The translations under genes and the position numbers were made by a program. A stretch of 64,000 nucleotides of DNA, taken from the NCBI RefSeq assembly GCF_003946115.1, contig NZ_RHOH01000007.1, positions 89,800-153,799 on the forward strand. The letters run 5' to 3'. Source of the DNA: Lacticaseibacillus daqingensis (GTDB lineage Bacteria; Bacillota; Bacilli; Lactobacillales; Lactobacillaceae). The notes under the pieces were generated by a model. That model searched no databases, had not been told where the DNA came from, and worked only from the letters and a program-made list of their open reading frames with translations. This document shows, piece by piece, positions 16,984-25,775 of this stretch (positions within the stretch are counted from its first letter, which is position 1; each line of letters starts with the position of its first letter).

Positions 16984-18120
16984 TCATTCTTTGGGTGGCA
17001 GCGCCCACACGGTGAACGTGTGCCCGGTCAGCTTCATCAGCACCTCCAGATAGAAGTGATCCGCGTAAACGATGGTTTGGTTCTCCTCACCGCGCCCTTC
17101 GTCGTGGTACTGACCGGTCGTGCCGGGCACGATGCCATCGCGCGCAGGATCAAAGTCCAGCTGCGGGAGCAAGGCCGTCACCAGCCGCCGGGCCGCGACT
17201 TTGTACCGTGGCGTGTTCGTCAAGTGCGCAAGGTCCAGCAGCCCACTGGCCGCGATCAGCGCGGCGGAGTTGTCACGCGCCGTGGTCGCCGGGGCGGCAA
17301 AGTCCGCCGGGATCAGCCACTGGTGCGCCTCGGCTTGGCCGATGAAGTAGTCGGCGACGCGCTGCGCCATGGCGAGGTAGCGGACGAAGCCGGTTTGCGC
17401 ATAGGCCATGGCAAACCCGTACAGCGCCCAGCCCTGCCCTCGCGTCCACGCAGACTCAGGCGCAAAGCCCTGGCCCTGCGGATGGCCGGCCACGGCGCCG
17501 GTGGCGGGATCAAACGCGACAATGTGGTAGACGCTCCCATCCGCGCGCACCTGGTGGCGCATCACGGTGTCGGCGTGGGCGATCGCGATGTTGGCGAAGC
17601 GCGGGTCACCGATCGTCCGACTAGCCCAAAACAGGAGGTTCAGGTTCATCATGCTGTCGATGATCACCCAGCCAGCACGCCCGGGTTGGTTCCAGCAACG
17701 AAAGAACTGGCCGGCCGGGTTGTAGCGCCCCGCCAGCACGGTTGCCCCGAGCAGCGCGCGTTCGCGCGCCTGCGGGTCGCGGGTCAGCCGGTAATCGCTG
17801 ACGGCGGTTTGTAGCGTCACAAACCCGACATCGTGATCGATGGCCGAGAAGTGCTGGTACCGCGTCATCAGACGCTCCTCGTGGGCGCGCGCCAGCGCGC
17901 GGAAGCGGTCGTCCGGGTGCAGGCTATCCAGCGCCCAGAGCATCCCGGCAAAAAAGCCATTGGTCCACCACACCGCATCGGTGCCTGCGTCGGCCACATA
18001 TCGGCCTTCGGTGGCAATGTATGGGATCTTGCCGTCCAAGCGCCCCATTTCCGCCGTCAGTTTTGCGACAACGCGGTCGAGCTGGTCCTCTGGGGTGAGC
18101 GGTGGTTGTTGTGTTGCCAT
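16984..18120 (-). CDS. unsaturated glucuronyl hydrolase, GH88 family
   Basis: A 378-residue cytosolic alpha6/alpha6 barrel enzyme that removes the 4,5-unsaturated uronic acid left by polysaccharide lyases. AVWWTNGFFAGMLW, the two catalytic-type aspartates (Asp97 in HDVGF and Asp155 in IIDSMMNLNLLFWAS) and SAWTRGQGWALYGFA are typical of GH88. ATG 18120 follows GAGGGGGAG. It is last in the ABC transporter operon and pairs functionally with the lyase upstream. Substrate (hyaluronan, chondroitin, heparin-like or microbial glycan) cannot be read from sequence; no sulfatase is present. Confidence 0.93.
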   Translation of the reverse strand: MATQQPPLTPEDQLDRVVAKLTAEMGRLDGKIPYIATEGRYVADAGTDAVWWTNGFFAGMLWALDSLHPDDRFRALARAHEERLMTRYQHFSAIDHDVGFVTLQTAVSDYRLTRDPQARERALLGATVLAGRYNPAGQFFRCWNQPGRAGWVIIDSMMNLNLLFWASRTIGDPRFANIAIAHADTVMRHQVRADGSVYHIVAFDPATGAVAGHPQGQGFAPESAWTRGQGWALYGFAMAYAQTGFVRYLAMAQRVADYFIGQAEAHQWLIPADFAAPATTARDNSAALIAASGLLDLAHLTNTPRYKVAARRLVTALLPQLDFDPARDGIVPGTTGQYHDEGRGEENQTIVYADHFYLEVLMKLTGHTFTVWALPPKE

Positions 18121-18131
18121 ACGTCTCCCCC

Positions 18132-18962
18132 TCACTTGATCGCCTGACCGACGTTATTGGACTGAAACTTCTTTTGCAACAACATGTACAGGATCACGAT
18201 CGGGACCACACTGGTGGCCAAAACTGCCATCAGCGCGCCGTATTTGAGCGGCTTGTACGTGTTTTGGGTCATGTTCTGGATGATCAGCGGCACGGTGTAC
18301 TTCTCCGGGTCGTTCAAGATGATCAGCGGGAACAGGTAGGCGTTCCAGTACCCCATGAAGGTCAACAGGCCGGTGGTCAAAATCGCGGGCTCCAGCACCG
18401 GCACGGCGATGCGCCAGAAGATCTGCGCCTCACTGGCCCCATCAATGCGCGCCGACTCCATCAGCTCACTGGGGAAGTCCAGGGCGTACTGCCGCATCAT
18501 GAACACCGCTGTGGTCGAGGCCACACTGGGCAGAATGACCCCGGTGTACGTGTTGGTCAGCCCCATCCCGGACAGAATGTAAAACGTCGGGATGATCAGC
18601 GCAAACTGCGGCACCATCCGCGCCAGCATCACGGCATAGAAGATCAGCGTGCCACCGGCAAAGCGGTACTTGGCCAGCACATAGCCGGCCAGGGTGGTGA
18701 CCAGCATCGACACCAGCGTGCCCACCACGGTGATCAGAATCGAGTTGCCGAGGACGCGGAGGTAGTTGTAGTCCTTTTGCACCTCGGCTAAGTTCTTCAG
18801 AAAGTCGGCGCCAAACCCGAAGAAGGGGTTGGGCCCGAGGATGACCTCGTTTTTTTGCGTCGCCGCCAGCAGCATATAAACATACGGCAGAATGAAAACG
18901 AGCAGGCCGATCCCCAGCACCAGATACAGCGCCGTGCGCGTGATGCGACGTTTACTTTGCAT
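18132..18962 (-). CDS. ABC sugar transporter permease, CUT1 inner subunit 2
   Basis: A 276-residue protein with six membrane segments and the EAA loop ESARIDGASEAQIFWRIAVP that contacts the ATPase. It resembles MalG/LacG-type permeases. It overlaps the other permease by 11 bp. No ATP-binding gene is in the cluster, so a shared MsmK/UgpC-type ATPase encoded elsewhere is expected. Confidence 0.92.
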   Translation of the reverse strand: MQSKRRITRTALYLVLGIGLLVFILPYVYMLLAATQKNEVILGPNPFFGFGADFLKNLAEVQKDYNYLRVLGNSILITVVGTLVSMLVTTLAGYVLAKYRFAGGTLIFYAVMLARMVPQFALIIPTFYILSGMGLTNTYTGVILPSVASTTAVFMMRQYALDFPSELMESARIDGASEAQIFWRIAVPVLEPAILTTGLLTFMGYWNAYLFPLIILNDPEKYTVPLIIQNMTQNTYKPLKYGALMAVLATSVVPIVILYMLLQKKFQSNNVGQAIK

Positions 18963-19839
18963 GCTTGCGTCCTCCCAGGATGAATTGGCCCAGCGACAGC
19001 CCCACCGCGACGATCACCATGGTCCACGCGATGGCCGAGGCCTTCCCGAAGTTGACCAGCTCAAAACTGGTCTTGTAGAGGTTGACCCCCACGGTGACGG
19101 CCGCGTTTTCCGGTCCGTAGCTGTTTTGAAACAGGATGTTCGGCGCTTCAAAGGCGCCAAGCCCGTTGATCGTGCTCAGGATCATCGCCAGCAGCACCAC
19201 CGGCTTCAGCAGCGGAATGGTGATGCTGAAAAACTGGCGAATTTTGCTGGCCCCATCGATCTCGGCACTTTCGTAGACCTCACTGGAGATGTTTTGCAGG
19301 CCGGCCAGAAACATCACCGTGTAAAACCCCACGTTGAGCCAGACCATGACGATGATGATCGAGATCTGCGACCAAAACGGATCCGTCAACCAGTTGATCG
19401 GCTTGGCGCCCATCATCGTGACGATCCGGTTGAACAGACCTTGTGGGTTGTAGAAGGTCAGAAACACCGAGGCGACCGCCACCACCGACGTGACCGCCGG
19501 AAGGTAGTACACGGTGCGGAAGAACCCACGACCGTGAATGTGAGGCTGATTCAGCAAAACCGCCAGGATCAAGGCCAAGAACACCGTCACGGGGATCGAG
19601 CCCGCCATGAAGATGAAGGTGTTCAGGTAAGCCTTGGCAAACAGCGGGTCCCGAAAGACGCTGATGTAGTTTTCCAGCCCGACGAACTGGATCTGCTCGC
19701 CAATGCTGGCGAAGCTGAAATAAAGCGAGATGAGCGTGGGGATCAGCAGCGTGATGATGAAGAAGAGCAGAAACGGGCTGATCATCACCCACGCGGCCCG
19801 CGAGTAATTCGAGACCCCTTTTTTCGTGTGATGTGTCAT
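18952..19839 (-). CDS. ABC sugar transporter permease, CUT1 inner subunit 1
   Basis: A 295-residue MalF/LacF-type permease with six membrane segments and the EAA loop YESAEIDGASKIRQFFSITIP. ATG 19839 is chosen because GGAGG lies about 9 nt upstream; a longer frame would begin at a TTG inside that site. It acts with the neighbouring permease and binding protein to import oligosaccharides. Confidence 0.92.
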   Translation of the reverse strand: MTHHTKKGVSNYSRAAWVMISPFLLFFIITLLIPTLISLYFSFASIGEQIQFVGLENYISVFRDPLFAKAYLNTFIFMAGSIPVTVFLALILAVLLNQPHIHGRGFFRTVYYLPAVTSVVAVASVFLTFYNPQGLFNRIVTMMGAKPINWLTDPFWSQISIIIVMVWLNVGFYTVMFLAGLQNISSEVYESAEIDGASKIRQFFSITIPLLKPVVLLAMILSTINGLGAFEAPNILFQNSYGPENAAVTVGVNLYKTSFELVNFGKASAIAWTMVIVAVGLSLGQFILGGRKHAK

Positions 19840-19873
19840 TCTCAATTCCTCCAATTGCCAGCGCCAACAAGAA

Positions 19874-19897
19874 AGGCCGGGAATTGTTCCCCGGCCT
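19874..19897 (-). terminator. hairpin between binding-protein and permease genes
   Basis: An 8-bp perfect stem AGGCCGGG/CCCGGCCT with an 8-nt loop and no T-run. At this place in ABC operons such a hairpin usually protects the binding-protein mRNA and lowers permease expression. Confidence 0.6.
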
Positions 19898-19919
19898 CGG
19901 TTGTCACGTCAGCGCCGTG

Positions 19920-21266
19920 TTACTGCACCACTTTGATGCTGTACTTGGCCGCAAACTTCGCCGCTTGATCCGCCAGGGCGGTCTTCGGGGCGGTGCCATT
20001 CTTTTGAATTTCATAACTGGCGGCAGCCAGGTAGGTGTCCAGATCAGCCGTATACGGGAACGCGTACCCCGTGATGCTGGCCTTGGTGATCGTGTTCATT
20101 TCCTGCAGGATCTTCTGGCCACCGTAGTAGTCGAAGGTCTGGTTGGCCAGCGTTGACGTGTAGGCCGTGGTGTTCGCCGGCAGCCCCGTCAGCTTCAGGT
20201 ATTCATCCAAGGAATCCTTGTTGGTCAGCACGAAGCTGATGAACTGCATCGCAGCGACCGGGTTCTTAGCCTTCTTAGCCACGTACCAAGACGAGCCCCC
20301 ACTCATCGGGGACACCGGCTTGTCGCTGGCGTTCACCAGCGGAAGCGGGGCGATCCGCCAGTCCCCTTTGCCACTCGTGTAGGTGGTTTGCTGCATCGCG
20401 GCGAACCAGCCCCCGGCTTGGATCATGCCGCTTTCTTGCCCAATTTTCAGGTAATCGGCCGTGTTGCCGTAGGACACGATGTCGGCATCTTGGATCTTCT
20501 TCAAAATCGCGTAGGCTTCCAGCACCTTGGCGTTGGTGATATCAACGTTCCCATCCTTGTCGATCAAGGTGGCGCCGAGCTCCATGGCGATGTTCTTGAC
20601 CGTGTCAAGCTCCCCGGTGTCGCGCATGTACAGCAGGTTCTTGCCGGTTTGGGCCTTCAGGGTCTTACCGGCCGCGATCAGGTCATCCCAGGTCTTCACC
20701 TGGCTCATGTCCACCCCAGCCTGCTTGAACAGCGTGGCGTTGTAGAACATCATGCTGGTGCCCCAGTCGTTCGGGAACCCGTAGACCTTCTTGTTCGGCG
20801 CGATCGTCTTGGCGTAGCTCATCTTGGCCGGGTAAAAGTCCTTGCCGTACTGGCCGATAAAGCCAAAGTCCTGCGACGCGTAGAAGCTATCCTGGAACTT
20901 TGCCAGAATGGAGCCCGCGTTGCTGTCTTGCAACATGATCAGATCCGGCATCGTCTGCTTTGCGACCAGCATCGGGGTGATCTTTTGCACCATCGGCACA
21001 GCCGGCGCCACATCGGTGGTCTTGAGCGTCAAGCTCGTGCCGTACTTCTTGTTGTAAAGCGTCAGTGCGTTCTTCAACCAATCGGTGTTCTTACCCGCCG
21101 GCACATACGCGGTCAGCGTGCCCGTCTTCACCCGTGCCGTTTTGAGCGTCGGCGCGCTGCTCGACGTGCTGTTGCTACCGGAGGAACTGGACTTGCCGCC
21201 ACACGCCACCAGCACCAGCGCGGCCAAAGCGGTCAGCGTCACCATCACCATTGACTTGATTTTCAT
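19920..21266 (-). CDS. lipoprotein sugar-binding protein of an ABC transporter
   Basis: A 448-residue extracellular solute-binding protein (family 1). The signal peptide ends in the lipobox LVAC with Cys22 as the lipidated residue, followed by a Ser/Gly linker. The mature part is typical (KTWDDLIAAGKTLKAQTGKN, YPAKMSYAKTIAPNKKVYGFP, AGGWFAAMQ). It starts 22 nt after the LacI gene stop and supplies the specificity of the importer. Confidence 0.93.
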   Translation of the reverse strand: MKIKSMVMVTLTALAALVLVACGGKSSSSGSNSTSSSAPTLKTARVKTGTLTAYVPAGKNTDWLKNALTLYNKKYGTSLTLKTTDVAPAVPMVQKITPMLVAKQTMPDLIMLQDSNAGSILAKFQDSFYASQDFGFIGQYGKDFYPAKMSYAKTIAPNKKVYGFPNDWGTSMMFYNATLFKQAGVDMSQVKTWDDLIAAGKTLKAQTGKNLLYMRDTGELDTVKNIAMELGATLIDKDGNVDITNAKVLEAYAILKKIQDADIVSYGNTADYLKIGQESGMIQAGGWFAAMQQTTYTSGKGDWRIAPLPLVNASDKPVSPMSGGSSWYVAKKAKNPVAAMQFISFVLTNKDSLDEYLKLTGLPANTTAYTSTLANQTFDYYGGQKILQEMNTITKASITGYAFPYTADLDTYLAAASYEIQKNGTAPKTALADQAAKFAAKYSIKVVQ

Positions 21267-21288
21267 CTTTTACCATCCTCACTTCAGT

Positions 21289-22266
21289 TTAATCACGCTT
21301 GCGAATCGAATGTCGGTCGATCAACGTTGCGGGGATCAACCGGTGCTGTCCGTCCTGCGCCCCCCGTGGCGCCAGGCGAACCGCCTCATACACCGCCAAG
21401 ACCGTGTTGGCCCAGGCAGTCGGATCAAAGCCTATTGTGGTGAGTCCCGGCAGGGCGTACGCCCCTGCCAGCAAATTATCGAAACCGATGACGGAGAGGT
21501 CCTGCCCAACGCGCAGCCCGGCTTCGAACGCCGCGCGATAAACCCCCAGCGCCATCGCATCGTTCAAGCAGATGAACGCATCGTACTGCTTCACCAGCGT
21601 GTGGCTCACGTCATACGCCTGAGTGATCGAGAAGTCCGCGGGGACCACCCGCGCGTCAAAGTTGGTTTGTGGAAACGCGTCTTCGAAGGTGGCGCGCAGT
21701 GTATTCAAGCGCTGCGCACTGTTCACGGACGCGCGCCGACCGGCCAAGACGCAAAGCCGCCGGTGGACCGAGGCCTGCATCGCCTGCCACGCCAGCTTCA
21801 TGCCGCCGACGTTATCGCCGACGACACACGCCCCTGGCCCGGCTGCGGTACCCGCCAAAAACACGGTCGGTAAGCCCAGTGCCAAGATCTCCGCTTGCCG
21901 GGTGGCGTCTAGCGTCAGATCCAAGACGATCAGGCCGTCGAATAAGTCTGAGCGTAACAGTTCTGGTACCAGCCGGTCCGTGACCAGCAACTGGTACCCG
22001 GTTTGGATAAATGCGGCTTCGATCCGCGCGATCAGCTGGGTGGTCACATCCGCCTGATAGGAATCCACCAGCGCACACACGAGCTTCGAGGTGCGCGTCG
22101 CCAGGATCTGGGCCGACAGGTGCGGGGTGTAGTTCAGCGATGCGGCGATCGCCAGGATCCGCTGCCGCGTCGCTTCGCTGACCCCTTCCTGACCGTTTAA
22201 CGCGTATGAGACAGTTGCAACTGAGACACCAGCGCGCGCCGCGATGTCTTTGAGATTTGGTTTCAT
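21289..22266 (-). CDS. LacI-family regulator of the uronic-sugar locus
   Basis: A 325-residue repressor. The N-terminal helix-turn-helix NLKDIAARAGVSVATVSYALNGQEGVSEATRQRI is followed by a periplasmic-binding-like effector domain ending near GFDNLLAGAYALPGLTTIGF. It is first gene of the transporter operon and its promoter carries a 16-bp LacI-type palindrome, so autoregulation is likely. ATG 22266 is chosen for the conserved MKPNLKD start; a GTG at 22272 is in frame, and neither has a strong ribosome site. Confidence 0.9.
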   Translation of the reverse strand: MKPNLKDIAARAGVSVATVSYALNGQEGVSEATRQRILAIAASLNYTPHLSAQILATRTSKLVCALVDSYQADVTTQLIARIEAAFIQTGYQLLVTDRLVPELLRSDLFDGLIVLDLTLDATRQAEILALGLPTVFLAGTAAGPGACVVGDNVGGMKLAWQAMQASVHRRLCVLAGRRASVNSAQRLNTLRATFEDAFPQTNFDARVVPADFSITQAYDVSHTLVKQYDAFICLNDAMALGVYRAAFEAGLRVGQDLSVIGFDNLLAGAYALPGLTTIGFDPTAWANTVLAVYEAVRLAPRGAQDGQHRLIPATLIDRHSIRKRD

Positions 22267-22298
22267 GTGCACATTGCCTAGCCTTTGACCAGTTTTGG

Positions 22299-22352
22299 AC
22301 TTAAGCGCTTAAGTCATGGCCACTTTATATCACCGAAAACGGTTTCAGTCAA
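22299..22352 (-). promoter_or_regulatory. promoter with cre site and LacI operator
   Basis: TTGACT (-35, 22347-22352), a 17-nt spacer, TATAAA (-10, 22324-22329). The spacer holds TGAAACCGTTTTCG (22334-22347), which matches the cre consensus at 13 of 14 positions, so CcpA should repress here. The perfect 16-bp palindrome ACTTAAGCGCTTAAGT (22299-22314) lies just downstream of -10, the usual place for a LacI-type repressor. Confidence 0.85.
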
Positions 22353-22394
22353 TTAATATCACTCGCCGGCCGATTCATGCGCGCCCGGCACCAC

Positions 22395-24278
22395 CTACGC
22401 CAAGCGCCAGTGCGCCAGCGCGCGGTCGCCCTCACGCTGAAACAGGTTGAGCTCGCCGATGGTGGGCACACCCGCCACCACGGTTGGGGCCATCAGGTTG
22501 GCCGGCGGTTGTGGGGCGACGGTCAGCAGCCACTCATGGGTGGGCCCGTGCAGGGTGAACCCCGCGGTGGCAGCCGCGCCGACGCCGGCGGCCAGCGGCG
22601 CCTTGACCACCGCATCAAGCGCGCCAAACACCGTCACCTGCGCGTCCCAGTCCTGAAACGCGTGGGTCAACGTGAGCCGGTGCGTCGTCGCCTGAACATT
22701 GTACGCCGGCGCCCATGGGCCGATGGTCACCTGCGGCGTGCCCGCGGAACTCAGGCACATCAGCCCCGGGCCCAATTGCGCCCCGCCGGGCACCACAGTC
22801 GGCGTCAGCGTGGAGCCCAATTGAAAGTAACGGGTCGCGGTGTGGGCCCCGGCGGCCTGCACCACATCCAACAGCACATAGGCTGAGCCGTCTGGGAGCC
22901 CCAGCCACGTTCGGGTCACCACGGCGTCGGCGTCGCGGTAGCGCATCCGCACCAGCGCCTGTTGCGCCAGCGGCTGCAGCGTCATCGCCAGCGGCTGGCC
23001 CACGCCCGTCACCTGCCACGCGTCGATCGGCACGATCGCCGGGCGGTCGTCCAGCACCAATGTGTTATGCGCCGCGGCGCTTTTGAGCGTGCGTCGCAAC
23101 GGCCCATCGACATAGGTGCCGCGCCCCGGGTCGATCAGCACCGGCACGCCACCGATCACCAGGTCGATATGGCCGAGGTTGGCGTGGCCGTGCCCACTGC
23201 CGACCGGCCCCGCCGCAGCGTGCCAAAAATCGGCCGTGGCCTCATCCCCGCTGCGCCAAAACGCGTTGCCGCTGATCGGGTCGAAGAACTGCCGTGGCCG
23301 CGCCAGGTGCCCCGCCTCGGGTACCGGCCAACTGCTGTGCGCCAAGGCCAGCAGCAGCCAATCGTACGTCCCGCGGACCGCAGCCCAACGTAGCGGTTGC
23401 CCGAGCAACACCTCCGCGGTCGTCAACACGCTGGCGACCGCAATGGCGTCCGAATCGCCTTGCTGCAGCAGCTGCCCCGACGGCAACACGGCCTGACTTA
23501 ACGCCACAGCCAGTTGGTGCAACTGGTGTAACACTGCGGGCGGCGTCGCGGCACCGGTGGCCTGCCGCGCGGCCACCACCGCCAGCCCCGAGCGCAAGAC
23601 CTCCAGCTGGTACAGTGGCGCCTGCTCCCAGTGACTGCCGGCCGGGGTGACCTGTAGCGCGAACCCTTCCTGCCACCGTTCGGCCGCCCACGCCTGCTGC
23701 GCGCGCGACACACTCGCCGGGTGCCGCGCCGCGTAGGCCAGCACTCCACTGGTGATCAGAATGCCCCAGTTGGACAGTCCGTCAGTGGGCCGCTCATGGG
23801 CCATCAAAAACGCGATCTGCGCGCTGACCGCCTGATCGATCTGCACCTGTTCCGCCACCGTCAGCTGCGCCAGCCGTTGCAGTGACGCGACAACCGGCGC
23901 CCACGCCATCAACCGCAAGCCGATATCCAGCGTGCGCCAGTTGGTCGGGTCCGCATCGGCCACCACCGCCGACAATAGAAGCGCTTTCATTTTAGCGAAA
24001 AATCGTGGATCATCGGTCAACAGCCCCGCTCCCAGCAACTCAAGCAGGTATTCCTGGCGCTGAAGCATATAGCGCCACTCCGGGTCACCGTTGGGCACCG
24101 CTCGCCAGTCCAACGGCGCTAAGTGCACCGTTGTCTGCGTCGGCTCCATCGCGTACGGGGCATCGAAGCGGTAATCATCTTGCATCAGCCGCTCAGCGCG
24201 TGCGATCAGCGCCGGACCCTCCAGCGCTTCCGCGGTGGCCAAGTGCTTTAAGTGCGTTGCCCATGCCTGTTCCGTCAT
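22395..24278 (-). CDS. heparinase II/III-like polysaccharide lyase, cytosolic
   Basis: A 627-residue protein with an N-terminal alpha/alpha toroid (about 1-320) and a C-terminal beta-sandwich. The heparinase II/III segment is clear: GSGHGHANLGHIDLVIGG, VLIDPGRGTYVDGPLRRTLKSAAAHNTLVLDD. Such enzymes cleave uronic-acid glycans by elimination, giving the unsaturated ends that GH88 removes. There is no signal peptide, so it should act on imported oligosaccharides. ATG 24278 overlaps the stop of a 30-codon upstream frame. PL family number not assigned. Confidence 0.85.
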   Translation of the reverse strand: MTEQAWATHLKHLATAEALEGPALIARAERLMQDDYRFDAPYAMEPTQTTVHLAPLDWRAVPNGDPEWRYMLQRQEYLLELLGAGLLTDDPRFFAKMKALLLSAVVADADPTNWRTLDIGLRLMAWAPVVASLQRLAQLTVAEQVQIDQAVSAQIAFLMAHERPTDGLSNWGILITSGVLAYAARHPASVSRAQQAWAAERWQEGFALQVTPAGSHWEQAPLYQLEVLRSGLAVVAARQATGAATPPAVLHQLHQLAVALSQAVLPSGQLLQQGDSDAIAVASVLTTAEVLLGQPLRWAAVRGTYDWLLLALAHSSWPVPEAGHLARPRQFFDPISGNAFWRSGDEATADFWHAAAGPVGSGHGHANLGHIDLVIGGVPVLIDPGRGTYVDGPLRRTLKSAAAHNTLVLDDRPAIVPIDAWQVTGVGQPLAMTLQPLAQQALVRMRYRDADAVVTRTWLGLPDGSAYVLLDVVQAAGAHTATRYFQLGSTLTPTVVPGGAQLGPGLMCLSSAGTPQVTIGPWAPAYNVQATTHRLTLTHAFQDWDAQVTVFGALDAVVKAPLAAGVGAAATAGFTLHGPTHEWLLTVAPQPPANLMAPTVVAGVPTIGELNLFQREGDRALAHWRLA

Positions 24279-24367
24279 GTGGCCCCACCCCCTTTCTCAC
24301 CCCCCTGCCGGCCGCGGTTGGTCCCCCACTGGCCCGCCTGGTCGTGTGGTTTGCCAAAATTCTGCAT
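24275..24367 (-). CDS. 30-residue Gly-rich peptide coupled to the lyase gene
   Basis: Begins MQNFGKPHDQAGQWGTNRG and continues Gly/Lys-rich to a TGA that overlaps the lyase ATG (ATGA). The start has AGGAGGTGA 6 nt upstream, the best ribosome site in this locus. A likely extended -10 (TGCTAGACT) is about 35 nt upstream. No family recognised. Either a real microprotein or a translated leader that couples translation to the lyase. Confidence 0.5.
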   Translation of the reverse strand: MQNFGKPHDQAGQWGTNRGRQGGEKGGGAT

Positions 24368-24448
24368 CTTTCGTCACCTCCTGAACGGTTGCAGTCTAGC
24401 ACGCGCGTTCACAATTGCCCAGTAACTTGCTCAGCAGCTTCCCAAATC

Positions 24449-24490
24449 CAAAAAAGCGCCCCAAGTTTCCGGTCGGAAACTTGGGGCGCT
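24449..24490 (-). terminator. terminator of tRNA-Tyr
   Basis: A perfect 16-bp stem (24455-24470 with 24475-24490, loop GGTC) followed on the minus strand by T-rich sequence. Confidence 0.9.
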
Positions 24491-24497
24491 GCTGTGA

Positions 24498-24578
24498 TGG
24501 AGGATCTAGGATTCGAACCTAGGAACCCGAAGGAACGGATTTACAGTCCGTCGCGTTTAGCCTCTTCGCTAATCCTCC
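24498..24578 (-). tRNA. tRNA-Tyr (GUA)
   Basis: An 81-nt class II tRNA with acceptor strands GGAGGAT/ATCCTCC, discriminator A, a variable arm, the GGTTCGAATCC T-arm and anticodon GTA in GACTGTAAATC. CCA is not encoded. A terminator follows directly, so it is a single-tRNA unit. Confidence 0.95.
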
Positions 24579-24618
24579 ATAAGTGGTGCGCGAATCAACG
24601 TTTTATACTATACAAAAT

Positions 24619-25458
24619 TTACGCCGGCGTGGCAACCTTTTTTTCCGGAATGTCCAGCACCACCAGTGTGCGCGTCCACTCGGTGAACCAGTCAGCAGAC
24701 TGCCACTCGTACAGGCGGCGAAGGCCGTACCCCATCGGCTGGTGGTAAAATACCGTGCGGTCGACCGTCAATGGGGCCTCGCGGCGGTGCAGGTGACCGT
24801 ACACGACCGCCGAAACCGCGTGCGCCTCCAGGAGTGTCCCAAGGTGCGCCGACCCCATCAGGGCCATCGCCATCTGCCAGTACTCCGGCGCCTCCGGTGG
24901 GGCCATCGACAACCCCGTCGGAACAAAGTGCGTGGCGTACAAGATCCGCTTACCCGCGTTGGCGGCCAGTGCGGCCTGGGTGGTGGCCAGCACCCGCGCC
25001 ATCCGCTCGGCATCACTCACCGGCTGGTCGATCCCGCGGTCGATCCAGTAGGCGCGCTTCCACTGCGCAAACTCCGCCGCCGTTTTGTGCAACCAAGGCG
25101 CGGCCAGCGAGTAATCGTACCAGCCGTTGTTGCCGACGATCACCGTGTCCGTGTTCGGCAGCGCCAGCGTTTGCTCGTGCAGGTACAGCGGATCGACCGG
25201 GCTTTGCGCCTCCGCGTAACTGATCCCGTTGACCAAGTCGTGGTTCCCAGCCAAAAAACGCACGGTGGTGGTCGGCGCCTGCCGTTGCAACGCCTGAAAA
25301 AACGCCAGCGTCTTGGTGAAGTCGTTGAACGTATCGCCGGCATTCACGTACACGCTGATCCGGTGTTCGGTCAGGTAAGCCGCCTGCCGAGCCACGACCG
25401 CTTGGGCGTCCAGTTGATTCACGTCCACATGATTATCAACACTAAAGGCTACCTTCAT
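24619..25458 (-). CDS. calcineurin-type metallophosphoesterase
   Basis: A 279-residue cytosolic protein with the two-metal motifs in order: DxH near residue 8-10 (DNH), GDTFND about 41, GNHDLV about 70, ATHF about 176 and GHLH about 222. The family cleaves phosphate esters of widely varying substrates, so the substrate is unknown. GGAGGG lies 8 nt before the ATG. Single gene. Confidence 0.88.
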   Translation of the reverse strand: MKVAFSVDNHVDVNQLDAQAVVARQAAYLTEHRISVYVNAGDTFNDFTKTLAFFQALQRQAPTTTVRFLAGNHDLVNGISYAEAQSPVDPLYLHEQTLALPNTDTVIVGNNGWYDYSLAAPWLHKTAAEFAQWKRAYWIDRGIDQPVSDAERMARVLATTQAALAANAGKRILYATHFVPTGLSMAPPEAPEYWQMAMALMGSAHLGTLLEAHAVSAVVYGHLHRREAPLTVDRTVFYHQPMGYGLRRLYEWQSADWFTEWTRTLVVLDIPEKKVATPA

Positions 25459-25680
25459 CGCAAACCCTCCGCTTTCAGTGTCGCATCATCTTAGGTTGTG
25501 TGCAAGTCATTTTTGTGTGCGCATCAGCGCCTGCCGCCAGTACGCTCGGTGTTCCTAAAAAATTCCCAGTCATGCGGCCAGAACAGAACCCACAGCCGTT
25601 AAGGCGAAGCGCCCACTTTACGCCGTGAGCAGGCCCGCCCGCGAGACCTTGGCGCAGGTCATTTTTTCAACGCTTGGTCG
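25459..25680. other. intergenic region without recognised genes
   Basis: About 220 bp between divergent genes. I see no coding frame with a ribosome site and no clear hairpin terminator; only the promoter for the metal ATPase begins at its right edge. Confidence 0.5.
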
Positions 25681-25746
25681 TTGACAACCGCCTGCGTCAG
25701 CTGATACAGTGGTCTTATCAAATGAATGATTGTTCATATGTTCAAT
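25681..25746 (+). promoter_or_regulatory. promoter and ArsR/SmtB-type operator of the metal ATPase
   Basis: TTGACA (25681-25686), 18-nt spacer, TACAGT (25705-25710). Downstream lies an AT-rich dyad, TGAATGATTGTTCA and then ATATGTTCAA, of the kind bound by metal-sensing ArsR proteins. The regulator encoded after the ATPase is the obvious ligand. Confidence 0.7.
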
Positions 25747-25775
25747 CGTAGTAAGGAGATCTCTGGAGATCACTG

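Noticed and set aside
25560..25680. Possible third copy of the flanking inverted-repeat element
   Set aside because: Only a short CCCGCGAG...TTGGCGC similarity; no matching arms.
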